Assembly: GCF_029839275.1 (NCBI RefSeq)
Contig: NZ_JAOCAH010000007.1
Span: forward strand, 1-64,000
Length of the DNA: 64,000 bases
Direction: 5' to 3'
DNA from: Pseudomonas sp. GD03944
GTDB taxonomy: Bacteria > Pseudomonadota > Gammaproteobacteria > Pseudomonadales > Pseudomonadaceae
The translations under genes and the position numbers were made by a program. Shown here piece after piece: positions 18,326-28,406 of this stretch. The notes beneath the pieces were generated by a model. That model was not told where the DNA came from. It saw only the letters and a program-made list of their open reading frames with translations, and made no database searches. Each line of letters opens with the position of its first letter. The stretch's first letter is position 1.

Positions 18326-18346
18326 CGACCTGCCCGTGGCAGGTCG
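18326..18346 (+). promoter_or_regulatory. leader hairpin ahead of the TAXI gene
   Basis: CGACCTGCC-CGT-GGCAGGTCG is a perfect 9-bp stem with a three-base loop. It sits 34 bases before the ribosome site of the binding-protein gene and has no T run after it. It may stabilise the message or affect translation. In the rest of the 353-base gap (18039-18391) only the elements listed separately are seen. Confidence 0.5.
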
Positions 18347-18391
18347 CCTCCCATGAACACTCTGCATAACTACAACGACGGAGATTCATCC

Positions 18392-19345
18392 ATGCGACTG
18401 ACCAAGCGTTTCAGCCTGTTCGCGGCCGCTGCCGCTTTCACCGCCAGTACGGCGGTGCTTGCCGCGCCGACCTTCATCAACGTCCTGACCGGCGGCACCA
18501 GCGGTGTCTATTACCCGATCGGCGTGGCCCTGTCCCAGCTGTACAGCAATGGCATCGAAGGATCGAAAACCTCGGTACAGGCCACCAAAGCCTCGGTCGA
18601 GAACCTCAACCTGCTGCAGGCCGGGCGCGGCGAGCTGGCCTTCGCCCTCGGCGATTCCGTGGACGATGCCTGGAAAGGCGTTGAAGACGCAGGCTTCAAG
18701 GCGCCGCTGACCAAGCTGCGTGCCATTGCCGCCACCTACCCGAACTACATCCAGATCGTTGCCAGCAAGGAATCCGGGATCAAGACCCTGGAAGACCTCA
18801 AGGGCAAGCGCATCTCCGTGGGTGCCCCGAAGTCGGGTACCGAACTCAACGCCCGCGCCATCTTCAAGGCCGCCGGCCTGAGCTACGAAGACATGGGCCG
18901 TGTGGAGTTCATGCCGTACGCCGAGTCGGTCGAGCTGATCAAGAACCGCCAGCTGGACGCCACCCTGCAGTCCTCCGGCCTGGGCATGGCGGCCATTCGT
19001 GACCTGGCATCCATGGTCCCGATCACCTTCGTAGCGATTCCTGAAGACGTCGTCACCAAGATCGGTAGCAGCGCCTACCAGTCGATGGTCATCCCGGCCA
19101 ACACCTACGACGGTCAGACCGAAGACGTGCCGACCGCGGCCATCGTCAACATCCTGGTCAGCCATGAAGGCGTTTCCGACGACGTCGCCTACCAGATGAC
19201 CAAACTGATGTTCGACAACCTGGGCCGTCTGGCCAACTCGCACTCCGCTGCCAAGGACATCAAGCTGGAAACCGCTGTCCAGGGCCTGCCGATTCCGCTG
19301 CACCCGGGTGCCGAGCGTTACTACAAGGAAGTTGGCGCGCTGTAA
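18392..19345 (+). CDS. TAXI-family TRAP transporter solute-binding protein
   Basis: 317 residues with a signal peptide ending STAVLAA and the TAXI core: FINVLTGGTSGVYYPIGVAL, then VQATKASVENLNLLQAGRGELAFALGD. The protein sits in the periplasm and hands a small organic acid or amino-acid-like solute to the sodium-driven permease encoded next. GGAG at 18380 supports the ATG at 18392; an upstream in-frame ATG at 18353 would spoil the signal peptide. A hairpin follows the stop, which could make this message more stable than the permease part. Confidence 0.92.
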   Translation: MRLTKRFSLFAAAAAFTASTAVLAAPTFINVLTGGTSGVYYPIGVALSQLYSNGIEGSKTSVQATKASVENLNLLQAGRGELAFALGDSVDDAWKGVEDAGFKAPLTKLRAIAATYPNYIQIVASKESGIKTLEDLKGKRISVGAPKSGTELNARAIFKAAGLSYEDMGRVEFMPYAESVELIKNRQLDATLQSSGLGMAAIRDLASMVPITFVAIPEDVVTKIGSSAYQSMVIPANTYDGQTEDVPTAAIVNILVSHEGVSDDVAYQMTKLMFDNLGRLANSHSAAKDIKLETAVQGLPIPLHPGAERYYKEVGAL

Positions 19346-19359
19346 CGCCAACCGTGTCG

Positions 19360-19379
19360 CGGGGTGGTATTCCACCCCG
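19360..19379 (+). other. intercistronic hairpin
   Basis: CGGGGTGG-TATT-CCACCCCG is a perfect 8-bp stem 14 bases after the binding-protein stop codon, with no T run behind it. In binding-protein operons such stems often protect the upstream message from 3' decay. The remaining 135 bases to the permease start show nothing else. Confidence 0.55.
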
Positions 19380-19514
19380 TGATTGGCGGGCGAGGGCGGC
19401 GGGTTGACCCGCTTCGCTGCGCCCGCATTGACCACGCAGAATTTCGCACCGCGTCATGCGCAGCGCCCACGAGGTTGCTGGCGAGGCGCTCGTGCACACG
19501 AGGGTTGAACCACC

Positions 19515-21539
19515 ATGAGCGAATACCAAGGGCTGCACGCCAGTCCTAGCCAATGGCCGAAGGCGCTGTTCTATGTCGCCTTGCTGTTTTCCATCTATCA
19601 GATCGTCACCGCGGCCTTCCACCCGGTTTCCAGCCAGGTGCTGCGCGCCGGCCACGTGGGTTTCCTTCTGCTGATGGTGTACCTCTGCTACCCGGCAAGA
19701 GGGGGCGATCGCCCCTGGCAGCCGCTGGCCTGGTTGCTTGGCCTGGCCGGTATGGCCACGGCGGTCTACCAATGGTATTTCGAGGCTGACCTGGTGCAGC
19801 GCTCGGGCGACCTGACCACCGCTGACCTGGTGATCGGGATCACCCTGACCCTGCTGGTGTTCGAAGCGGCGCGCCGCGTCATGGGCCTGGCACTGCCGCT
19901 GATCTGCGCCATCTTCCTGGCCTACGGCCTGTTCGGCGAATACCTGCCGGGCGATCTTGCGCACCGCGGTTACGGCTTCGACCAGATCGTCAACCAGCTG
20001 GCATTCGGTACCGAAGGCTTCTACGGCACACCGACCTACGTGTCGGCGACCTACATTTTCCTGTTCATCCTGTTCGGCGCGTTCCTCGAGCAGGCCGGGA
20101 TGATCAAACTGTTCACCGACTTCGCCATGGGCCTGTTCGGGCACAAGCTGGGCGGTCCGGCCAAGGTGTCGGTGGTGTCGTCCGCGCTGATGGGCACCAT
20201 CACCGGTTCGGGCGTGGCCAACGTCGTGACCACGGGGCAGTTCACCATCCCGCTGATGAAGCGTTTCGGTTACCGGCCAGCCTTTGCCGGTGCCGTCGAG
20301 GCGACGGCGAGCATGGGTAGCCAGATCATGCCTCCGGTCATGGGCGCGGTGGCGTTCATCATGGCCGAGACCATCAACGTGCCCTACGTCGAGGTTGCCA
20401 AGGCGGCCCTGATTCCGGCGCTGCTGTACTTCGGTGCTGTGTTCTGGATGGTCCACCTGGAAGCCAAGAGCGCCAACCTCAAGGGTCTGCCGAAAGACCA
20501 GTGCCCGAGTGCCTGGGCGGCGGTGAAGGAGCGCTGGTACCTGCTGATCCCGCTGCTGATCCTGGTCTACCTGCTGTTCTCCGGGCGCACGCCGATGTTC
20601 TCCGGCACCGTGGGCCTGGCCCTGACGGCCATCGTCATCCTCGGCTCGGCGATCATCCTGCAGGTGTCTTCGCGGACGCTGCGCATGGTCTTCTGGGTGG
20701 TACTGGGCGTGCTTTGCGCGGGCTTCTTCCAGCTCGGCATCGGCGTGGTGTTCGGCGTAATCGCCGCCCTGGTCGCGGCCTGCTGGTTCATCAAGGGTGG
20801 CCACGAAACCCTGCAGGCATGCCTGCATGCGCTGGTCGAAGGCGCACGCCATGCCATTCCGGTGGGTATCGCCTGTGTGCTGGTGGGCGTGATCATCGGC
20901 GTGGTCTCGCTGACCGGTATCGCCACCACCTTCGCCGGCTACATCCTGGCGATCGGGCAGAACAACCTGTTCCTGTCGCTGGTGCTGACCATGCTCACCT
21001 GCCTGGTGCTGGGCATGGGCATTCCGACCATTCCCAACTACATCATCACCAGCGCCATCGCCGCGCCGGCGCTGCTGGACCTGGGTGTGCCGCTGATCGT
21101 GTCGCACATGTTCGTCTTCTACTTCGGCCTGATGGCCGACCTGACGCCACCGGTGGCGCTGGCCTGCTTCGCCGCAGCGCCGATCGCCAAGGAAAACGGC
21201 TTCAAGATCAGCCTGTGGGCCGTGCGCATCGCCGCTGCCGGTTTCGTCGTGCCGTTCATGGCGGTCTACGATCCGGCGCTGATGATGCAGGGCGACAGCT
21301 GGCTGGCCGTCCTGTACATGCTGGGCAAGGCGGTGTTTGCCGTCGGGCTGTGGGGGCTGGTGGTGGTGGGCTACCTGAATACGCGACTGGCCTGGTGGGA
21401 GCGTCTGCTGGCATTCGCCGCTGGCGTGTCGCTGATCCTGGCGTTGCCGATCAGTGACGAAATCGGCTTTGCGCTGGGTGTCCTGGTCGTTGCCCAGCAC
21501 CTGTGGCGTACCCGTAACATTCAGGCAGCTACCGCTTGA
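19515..21539 (+). CDS. TRAP transporter permease, fused DctQM (TAXI type)
   Basis: 674 residues, the usual size of the fused small and large TRAP membrane subunits. The first 150 residues form the four-helix DctQ-like part. The rest is DctM-like with many helices and the family segments GTITGSGVANVVTTGQFTIP, ATASMGSQIMPPVMGAVAF and VLGMGIPTIPNYI. It works with the preceding binding protein as a Na+-coupled secondary importer. GAGGG precedes the ATG. It overlaps the following DUF1850 gene. Confidence 0.93.
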   Translation: MSEYQGLHASPSQWPKALFYVALLFSIYQIVTAAFHPVSSQVLRAGHVGFLLLMVYLCYPARGGDRPWQPLAWLLGLAGMATAVYQWYFEADLVQRSGDLTTADLVIGITLTLLVFEAARRVMGLALPLICAIFLAYGLFGEYLPGDLAHRGYGFDQIVNQLAFGTEGFYGTPTYVSATYIFLFILFGAFLEQAGMIKLFTDFAMGLFGHKLGGPAKVSVVSSALMGTITGSGVANVVTTGQFTIPLMKRFGYRPAFAGAVEATASMGSQIMPPVMGAVAFIMAETINVPYVEVAKAALIPALLYFGAVFWMVHLEAKSANLKGLPKDQCPSAWAAVKERWYLLIPLLILVYLLFSGRTPMFSGTVGLALTAIVILGSAIILQVSSRTLRMVFWVVLGVLCAGFFQLGIGVVFGVIAALVAACWFIKGGHETLQACLHALVEGARHAIPVGIACVLVGVIIGVVSLTGIATTFAGYILAIGQNNLFLSLVLTMLTCLVLGMGIPTIPNYIITSAIAAPALLDLGVPLIVSHMFVFYFGLMADLTPPVALACFAAAPIAKENGFKISLWAVRIAAAGFVVPFMAVYDPALMMQGDSWLAVLYMLGKAVFAVGLWGLVVVGYLNTRLAWWERLLAFAAGVSLILALPISDEIGFALGVLVVAQHLWRTRNIQAATA

Positions 21540-21961
21540 TCGGACTGTGCATGGGGTTGGCCGGGGTGGTCTGGGCGCAAGTCCCCACCCCGGCCTTTAC
21601 TCTGGCCTGGGACCACACGATCGAGAAGATCCGCTGGGAAGAGGATTACCGCGTGACGCCGGAGGGCTTGCTGCTCCTCGGCGCCCGGGTCAAGGGTTCA
21701 GGCGCCGGCATGGAGATTCCGGACGGCGCCGAACTGCGCGAGGGCAGCTGGCACTACCAGCGTCAGCTACCGCCCTTGCAACCGCTGCGTGTCGGGCGAA
21801 CCCCCGAGGCAGGGGATTACCACCTGTGTTTTGACCAGCGTTGCCACGCGATGAGCGAATGGCTCGGCCCGCCACAAGCGGCCCAGCCCGCGCTGGATCT
21901 CTGGAGTTGTGAGTTCGACTCCCCGGCGCCCCCTGTGAGCGACGGCCAGGACGCACGCTAG
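21536..21961 (+). CDS. DUF1850 protein associated with TAXI-TRAP transporters
   Basis: 141 residues starting from TTG (21536-21538), which overlaps the permease TGA. An ATG five codons later is an alternative. A short hydrophobic start (LCMGLAGVVWA) suggests export or membrane anchoring. The middle has the DUF1850 pattern FTLAWDHTIEKIRWEEDYRV and the C-terminal half has two cysteines in YHLCFDQRCH. DUF1850 proteins are typically encoded next to TAXI permeases; their job is unknown. Confidence 0.8.
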   Translation: MIGLCMGLAGVVWAQVPTPAFTLAWDHTIEKIRWEEDYRVTPEGLLLLGARVKGSGAGMEIPDGAELREGSWHYQRQLPPLQPLRVGRTPEAGDYHLCFDQRCHAMSEWLGPPQAAQPALDLWSCEFDSPAPPVSDGQDAR

Positions 21962-22006
21962 CGCGGCGTCCACTCCCGGCATTACCCGTGCCGGCGCCCC
22001 AAGAGG

Positions 22007-22042
22007 AAAACCCCCATTCGGCCTGGCCGGTGGGGGTTTTGT
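22007..22042 (+). terminator. rho-independent terminator of the TRAP operon
   Basis: AAAACCCCCA and TGGGGGTTTT form a long stem around CGGCCTGGCCGG, ending in T residues. It lies 45 bases after the DUF1850 stop. The A run on the other side would also stop minus-strand transcripts. Confidence 0.9.
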
Positions 22043-22062
22043 TCGTCTGGGGGCTGGGGTTT

Positions 22063-22122
22063 GTGGGAGGGGCTTCAGCCGCGATATCGCGATGAAACGC
22101 TCGCGGCTAAAGCCCCTCCTAC
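22063..22122. repeat. REP inverted pair
   Basis: One full unit beginning GTGGGAGGGGCTTCAGCCGC (22063-22084) faces an inverted unit with two changes (22101-22122). It lies in the gap between the convergent TRAP operon and the ion-channel gene. Confidence 0.85.
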
Positions 22123-22144
22123 CCCTGATCGTGTGAACAGATGG

Positions 22145-22960
22145 CTACGCCTGGCGGCGCAATTCCCCCAGCTCCGCGCGCAGGGCCTTGAGTTCGTCGA
22201 GGATCATCTGCTCGCGCTGCGCCTGGGCGATGGCTTCGGCGCTGGGTCCCTGGGCGTCCTGCATGGCGTTGACCACCACGGCGATGAACAGGTTGAGCAT
22301 CATGAACGTGGCGATCAGCACGTAGGGGATGAAGAACACCCAGGCCAGCGGATAGACCTCCATGATCGGCCGCACCGTGCCGCTCGACCAGCTGTCCAGG
22401 GTCATCATCTGGAACAGCGAGTAAAGGCTGGCGGTCAGCGTGCCGAACCACTCGGGAAAGCGCTCGCCGAACAGCTGGGTGGCCATCACCGCCGAGACGT
22501 AGAAGATCAGCGCCATCAGCATGACGATGCTGCCCATGCCCGGCAGCGAAGAGAGCAGCGCCTGCACCACCTTGCGCATGCTCGGGTTGATCGACACCAG
22601 GCGCAGCACCCGCAACACGCGCAACGCCCGCAGTACGCTGAACGGCCCGCTGGCCGGCACCAGGGCGATGCCCACCACCAGGCAGTCGAATACCGCCCAC
22701 GGATCGCGCAACAGGCCGATGCCGCGAGCGGTGAAGCGCAGCGCCAGTTCGATCACGAACACCGCGAGGATGAACATATCCACAGGCAACAGCAGCCAGC
22801 CCCATTCCTCCACGATCTCGGACGAGGTGAGCAGGCCGAGGATGGCCGCGTTGATCAGGATCAGCACGGTGATCACGCGCTGGACGAAGCGACCCTCCAT
22901 GACCTGGGCCAGTTGCTGGCGCCAGGCACTCGGGGGCTGAGGTGAAGCGATGTCGTTCAT
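22145..22960 (-). CDS. bacterial voltage-gated cation channel (NaChBac-like)
   Basis: 271 residues, very close to NaChBac (274). It shows a six-helix subunit. S4 carries arginines every third residue (R111, R114, R117, R120 in LRALRVLRVLRL). A pore loop with TLDSW at 187-191 is followed by S6 (FIPYVLIATFMMLNLFIAVV) and a C-terminal coiled tail (QREQMILDELKALRAELGEL). Four subunits would form the channel. The filter has Asp where NavBac channels usually have Glu (TLESW). The ATG at 22960 is chosen; the open frame continues 78 codons upstream but has no membrane or channel sequence. Confidence 0.9.
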   Translation of the reverse strand: MNDIASPQPPSAWRQQLAQVMEGRFVQRVITVLILINAAILGLLTSSEIVEEWGWLLLPVDMFILAVFVIELALRFTARGIGLLRDPWAVFDCLVVGIALVPASGPFSVLRALRVLRVLRLVSINPSMRKVVQALLSSLPGMGSIVMLMALIFYVSAVMATQLFGERFPEWFGTLTASLYSLFQMMTLDSWSSGTVRPIMEVYPLAWVFFIPYVLIATFMMLNLFIAVVVNAMQDAQGPSAEAIAQAQREQMILDELKALRAELGELRRQA

Positions 22961-23168
22961 GAGAGGTGTTGGACGGTTGCCATGGGGGGAGTGAGGGTAA
23001 ATAAGCGCTGTGACGGAAGAAAGCGCGCCGGCGAACGGCTTTTTCGCCAAATGTGTAGAAGCCGGCCTGGCGAAGCCGTGTGGCGGGTTGCCGAATGGCC
23101 GTTGGATCTTTAGCCTGCGCTCTTTGCCACGGGCCGGACGGCCCCAGAATAGAGCGGCGGACCAGGGC

Positions 23169-23672
23169 ATGAGCGAGCACGGCGGCACCATCACCTTTTA
23201 CCTGGAGATGCACGATCCGGCGCAGCTGCGCGGCAAGCCGCTGCCGGACGCGCTGCAGGTCGTCGAGTGCCGGATCAAGCAGTTCCCGCTCAACCGCTTC
23301 CTCTACCAACTGGTGGGCGGCCCCTGGGGCTGGACCGACAAACTGAGCTGGTCCGACGCGCAATGGCGCGAGCTGATCGAACGGGACGATCACCGTACCT
23401 GGGTGGCCTATCACCAGGGCGCCATCGCCGGCTATTACGAGCTGCAGCGTGACGCCGAAGGCTCGGTGGAAATCCTCTATTTCGGTCTGGTCGAGGCCTT
23501 CTTCGGTCAGGGGTTCGGCGGGCCATTGCTGACCCACGCCATCGAGTCGGCCTGGGCCTGGGCCGGCACCAGGCGGATATGGGTGCACACCTGCACCCTG
23601 GACCACCCCAGCGCCCTGGCGAACTACCAGGCCCGCGGTTTCCAGGTCTATCACCAGGAACGCGAGGACTAG
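23169..23672 (+). CDS. GNAT-family N-acetyltransferase
   Basis: 167 residues with the GNAT acetyl-CoA site GQGFGGPLLTHAIESA near 119-134 and a C-terminal motif B region (HPSALANYQARGFQVY). The substrate cannot be told; it could be a small molecule or a protein N-terminus. The ATG at 23169 gives a normal family length, while the open frame extends 53 codons upstream into non-conserved sequence. The gene diverges from the channel gene. Confidence 0.85.
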   Translation: MSEHGGTITFYLEMHDPAQLRGKPLPDALQVVECRIKQFPLNRFLYQLVGGPWGWTDKLSWSDAQWRELIERDDHRTWVAYHQGAIAGYYELQRDAEGSVEILYFGLVEAFFGQGFGGPLLTHAIESAWAWAGTRRIWVHTCTLDHPSALANYQARGFQVYHQERED

Positions 23673-23740
23673 CGCGGCTGCAACCTTGGCGCGGACTCTG
23701 CGGTCTACGGTTCTGGAAACCCAAGCAGAGGAAAGCGACC

Positions 23741-24271
23741 ATGCGAGCCAGCCTGTGGATAACCCTTTTGATGAGCGCGGGCCTGATGCCTGTGGCGGCG
23801 ATGGCCCAACCCATCCTGCCCGGGCTGTGGGAAATGCGCTCGACCAACATGCAGATGGACGGCCAGACGCTGCCGGACATGGATGTGATGCTGGAGAAGT
23901 TCAGGAACCTGCCCCCCGAACAGCGCGCGATGATGGAACAGATGATGGCCAAGCAGGGCGTGCAGCTCGGTGGCCAGGGCGTGCAGGCGTGCCTGAGCAA
24001 GGAGCAGATCGAGGCCCGCAACATCCCGCTGCAGGACCCTCAATCCGGCTGCACCCAGCAGATCACCGAGCAGAGCGACACGGTCTGGACCTTCCGCTTC
24101 ACCTGCCCGCAGGCCCAGGGGCAGGGCGAGACCCGCTTTCTCAGCGACAAGGCGTTCGTCACCCAGGTCAGCGGCACCTTCGTCTCGGCAGCGGGTGAGC
24201 AGCGCGGCAGCATGGAATCCCATGCCAAATGGATCGGCGCCGATTGCGGCGGTTTGCAGCCTCGGCAATAA
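23741..24271 (+). CDS. DUF3617 exported protein
   Basis: 176 residues with a signal peptide (LLMSAGLMPVAAMAQ) followed by the DUF3617 hallmark PGLWEMRS. Two cysteines (QACLS and SGCTQ) and a third pair (FTCPQ, ADCGG) suggest disulfides in the periplasm. GAGGAAAG lies shortly before the ATG. The function of the family is unknown. It is convergent with the cardiolipin synthase gene, leaving 3 bases between stops. Confidence 0.82.
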   Translation: MRASLWITLLMSAGLMPVAAMAQPILPGLWEMRSTNMQMDGQTLPDMDVMLEKFRNLPPEQRAMMEQMMAKQGVQLGGQGVQACLSKEQIEARNIPLQDPQSGCTQQITEQSDTVWTFRFTCPQAQGQGETRFLSDKAFVTQVSGTFVSAAGEQRGSMESHAKWIGADCGGLQPRQ

Positions 24272-24274
24272 GCG

Positions 24275-25714
24275 CTAGAGGATCGGCGAGATCAGCCGGG
24301 CGACCCGCATCCCCAGTTGCTGCAGGCGCCGCACGTTGCGCCGGTCGGCGCCCACCAGCTCCCGGGAATGGCTGAAATCGGTTTCCAGCATCTGCTCGAC
24401 CTCGGCGGCGAAGGCGCTGTCGATGGTCAGCAGGGTGACCTCGAAATTCAGGCGGAAGGAACGGTTGTCCAGGTTGGCGCTGCCGATGGCGCAGGCGGCT
24501 TGGTCGATCAGCATCACCTTCTGGTGCAGGAACCCCGGCAGGTAGCGGAAGATCCGCACCCCGGCCCGTAGCGCTTCCAGGGCGTACAGGCTGGAGGCCG
24601 CGTACACCACCCGGTGATCCGGACGCGACGGCAGCAGGATGCGCACGTCCACCCCACGCATCACCGCCAGGCGTAGCGCGCTGAACAGCGCCTCATCCGG
24701 GACGAAGTACGGGCTGGTGATCCACACCCGGTCGTTGGCGCTGTGGATCGCTTCGATGAACAGCAGCGAACAGGTCTCCTGCGGGTCGGCCGGGCCGCTG
24801 GAGATCACCTGGCACAGCGCGCCGTCCTCGGGATAACGCTCGGGCAGCACCATCGGCGGCAGCGTGTGGGTGGCCCAGAACCAGTCCTCGGCAAAGGACT
24901 CCTGCAGGCTGGCGACCACCGGTCCGCGCACCTCCACATGGGTGTCGCGCCAGGGCGCCAGTGGCGGCTTCAGGCCCAGGTACTCGTCGCCGACGTTGTG
25001 CCCGCCGAGGAAGCCCCGTTCGCCATCCACCACCACGATCTTGCGGTGGTTGCGGAAATTCAGCTGGAAGCGATTGAGCACGCCGGCCCGTGTCGGGAAG
25101 GCATGCACCTGCACACCGCCAGCGCGCAGGGAGTCGATGTACTGGCGCGGCAGGCTGTGGCTGCCGACGCCGTCGTACAGGCAGTGCACCTGCACCCCTG
25201 CCGCCGCGCGTTCCAGCAGCAGGGCGTGCAGGCGCCGGCCCAGGGCGTCGTCATGGATGATGAAGAACTGCAGCAGGATGATCTGCCGCGCCTGGGACAG
25301 TGCCTCGAAGATCGCCGAAAAGGTGGCTTCGCCATCGATCAGCAGGCGCACCTGGTTGTTCGCCAGGCATGGCATGCGGCCCAGGCGAGGCAGGGCGCGG
25401 AAGCGCTGGTAGATTTCCGAGGCGTTGGCCGCCTGGGCGACCTCGACCCAGGGGCGCCAGTCCAGGTCCGCCACGGCGCGGCGCATCTGTTCGTCGGCTT
25501 CGCGCCGCGCCTCGATGTAGGCGTCGTAGCGGCTGCGGCCGAACACCAGGTACGGCAGCAGCGTCAGGTAAGGCATGAAGAACAGCGACAGCGCCCAGGC
25601 GATCGCGCCCTGGGCGGTGCGCACGGTGAAGACCGCATGGATGGCGGCGATGACGCCGAGCACATGAATCGTCGCGATCAGGTAGGCGAACAGGTTGGAA
25701 ATGCCGAACTCCAT
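24275..25714 (-). CDS. cls: cardiolipin synthase (phospholipase D family)
   Basis: 479 residues, the size of ClsA. Two N-terminal membrane helices (res 8-30 and 37-58) are followed by two phospholipase D domains with the HKD motifs HRKIVVVDG near 217 and HQKVMLIDQ near 395. Each is followed by the GG/GS-x-N-x-D type pattern ([18 protein letters not shown]). It joins two phosphatidylglycerols into cardiolipin at the inner membrane. The ATG at 25714 precedes the first helix directly. Confidence 0.92.
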   Translation of the reverse strand: MEFGISNLFAYLIATIHVLGVIAAIHAVFTVRTAQGAIAWALSLFFMPYLTLLPYLVFGRSRYDAYIEARREADEQMRRAVADLDWRPWVEVAQAANASEIYQRFRALPRLGRMPCLANNQVRLLIDGEATFSAIFEALSQARQIILLQFFIIHDDALGRRLHALLLERAAAGVQVHCLYDGVGSHSLPRQYIDSLRAGGVQVHAFPTRAGVLNRFQLNFRNHRKIVVVDGERGFLGGHNVGDEYLGLKPPLAPWRDTHVEVRGPVVASLQESFAEDWFWATHTLPPMVLPERYPEDGALCQVISSGPADPQETCSLLFIEAIHSANDRVWITSPYFVPDEALFSALRLAVMRGVDVRILLPSRPDHRVVYAASSLYALEALRAGVRIFRYLPGFLHQKVMLIDQAACAIGSANLDNRSFRLNFEVTLLTIDSAFAAEVEQMLETDFSHSRELVGADRRNVRRLQQLGMRVARLISPIL

Positions 25715-25784
25715 GGGGCGCCCGTTTGCGTGGGTCTGGCCTCCAGCATAGTCCAGACCCGCCCCGGGTCGACACGTCGGTCGA

Positions 25785-26666
25785 TCAATGCCAGCGGTGC
25801 TGGCTGCAGGCCACGGCGTCGTGGGCGTGCAGGCTTTCCGCGTGCACCACCCGCAGGTGGAAGGCCTCCAGCCAGGGCAGTTGCAGCAGAGCGCGGTGCA
25901 GGCGTCGGGCGGCGTCCTCGCAGAACATCAAGTTCTGCCCGTTGGCCAGGGCAAAGGCCTGCTCGTCCGCCCGTTTCACGGCCGTCTGCACGGCGGTGCC
26001 CAGGGCCTGCTCGGCGGCATCGACCAATGGCTGTATCAGGAACTCCCCGGTGTGCGGGGCCAGGCGTACCTGCAGGGTGGCCGTGCTGCGCTGGCTGTGG
26101 GGTGTGGCGACGATGCCCTGGGTCGAACCCAGCCAACTGTGTACGGCCTGGTAATCCAGTGACTGGCCTTCGAAGGTTTCGCTGAAACGCTGCTGGATCA
26201 ACTGCCGGGCCAGGGCGGCGGAGCAAGGGCAGGTCGATGAATAGGTCACGTTCACCTGCCATTCCAGGTGAAAACCCGAGGCGTCGAGGCGTGCACGAAT
26301 CTCGAACGGGTAGGCCTTCCAGCCGGCGAGCGGGCTGACCAGCGCCGGACGGCTGAGCAGCAGCTCGCCGCGCAGGGCGATGAACGCCCGGTTGGACAGC
26401 GCCAGGTGGCTGTCGAGAAAGCGCTCCAGTACCTGCTGCAACAGCTGCGGCGTCAGCGGCTGCGTCTCCAGCGTCGCCAATGCGAGGTACAGCCGCGACA
26501 TGTGAATGCCACGGGCGTCGGGGTCGTCGAGGCTGACGCCGGCGTCCGCCCGGGCGCTGATGCGTTGGTCACCCAGGTGGAGGGGCAGGGCGATGGCCTG
26601 CATGCCGACCCAGTCCAGGGCGTGGTCATGGGGCGTGGACTGGGCAGCGATGTCGGGCAGGGTCAT
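25785..26666 (-). CDS. folE2: GTP cyclohydrolase FolE2 (type IB)
   Basis: 293 residues of the FolE2/MptA family, which makes dihydroneopterin triphosphate from GTP for folate synthesis and can use metals other than zinc. The metal/active-site region [13 protein letters not shown] has C146 and C148, and [12 protein letters not shown] and HMSRLYLAL are further family blocks. The gene diverges from dksA2 across a Zur-box-like palindrome, matching the P. aeruginosa zinc-limitation response in which FolE2 replaces zinc-dependent FolE. Confidence 0.92.
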   Translation of the reverse strand: MTLPDIAAQSTPHDHALDWVGMQAIALPLHLGDQRISARADAGVSLDDPDARGIHMSRLYLALATLETQPLTPQLLQQVLERFLDSHLALSNRAFIALRGELLLSRPALVSPLAGWKAYPFEIRARLDASGFHLEWQVNVTYSSTCPCSAALARQLIQQRFSETFEGQSLDYQAVHSWLGSTQGIVATPHSQRSTATLQVRLAPHTGEFLIQPLVDAAEQALGTAVQTAVKRADEQAFALANGQNLMFCEDAARRLHRALLQLPWLEAFHLRVVHAESLHAHDAVACSQHRWH

Positions 26667-26697
26667 GAGAATTCCTGAGGGGTGGTTTACGGCAGTT

Positions 26698-26716
26698 AAT
26701 GTTATGTTATAACAAT
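26698..26716. promoter_or_regulatory. Zur-box-like operator between folE2 and dksA2
   Basis: TGTTAT-GTT-ATAACA (26700-26714) is a perfect 6-bp inverted repeat with the three-base centre typical of gammaproteobacterial Zur sites, extended by AA/AT flanks. It sits 32 bases before folE2 and 28 before dksA2, so one bound repressor could shut both promoters. Its AT richness contrasts with the GC-rich surroundings. Confidence 0.82.
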
Positions 26717-26743
26717 TGCGTTGCCGTGCCAGTGAATTCAGCC

Positions 26744-27181
26744 ATGCCCTCGTCCAGCCCTTCCACGTCGTTCCACCTCACCGAAGCCGAGCTGCTCGCG
26801 CAGCCCGCCGATGCCTACATGGATACCGCCCAGCAGGCGTTTTTCCGCGAGCTGTTGCTGCGCCAGCGCAGCGAATTGCAGCTGCGCATCGATGGCGAAG
26901 TCGGCGAGTTGCGGCAGGTCGAGCGGGCCGCGGATGACGTGGACCTGGCCAGCGGCGAAGAACAGCGCCAGTGGCAACTGCGCCTGCTGGAGCGCGAGAA
27001 GAAGCTGCTCGACAAGATCGACCAGGCCCTGCAGCGCCTGGCCCGGGGCGAGTACGGCTGGTGCAGCGAGACCGGTGAACCCATCGGCCTGCCGCGCCTG
27101 CTGCTGCGCCCCACGACTGACCTGTGTATCGAGGCGAAAGAGCGCGAAGAACAGCGCGAACGCCACCACCGTAACGCCTGA
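26744..27181 (+). CDS. dksA2: zinc-independent DksA paralogue
   Basis: 145 residues with the DksA coiled-coil (res 30-100, including the tip region [12 protein letters not shown]) and a degenerate C-terminal finger. C107-x2-T110 and T125-x2-C128 replace the four cysteines of DksA, as in the zinc-free DksA2 of P. aeruginosa. The protein should bind the RNA polymerase secondary channel and act with ppGpp when zinc is scarce. It is first in a dksA2-zigA-DUF1826 operon. The ATG at 26744 is chosen; a GTG at 26732 is an alternative. Confidence 0.92.
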   Translation: MPSSSPSTSFHLTEAELLAQPADAYMDTAQQAFFRELLLRQRSELQLRIDGEVGELRQVERAADDVDLASGEEQRQWQLRLLEREKKLLDKIDQALQRLARGEYGWCSETGEPIGLPRLLLRPTTDLCIEAKEREEQRERHHRNA

Positions 27182-27200
27182 ACCCCTGAGGACTCCCACC

Positions 27201-28405
<1,205 letters not shown>

Positions 28406-28406
<1 letters not shown>

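Noticed and set aside
19260..21500. Minus-strand open frame of 746 codons opposite the TRAP permease
   Set aside because: His/Gln-rich mirror of a strongly hydrophobic membrane protein, a typical shadow pattern.
22961..23194. N-terminal extension of the ion channel
   Set aside because: The added 78 residues overlap the divergent GNAT gene and lack conserved sequence; NaChBac-type proteins start close to S1.
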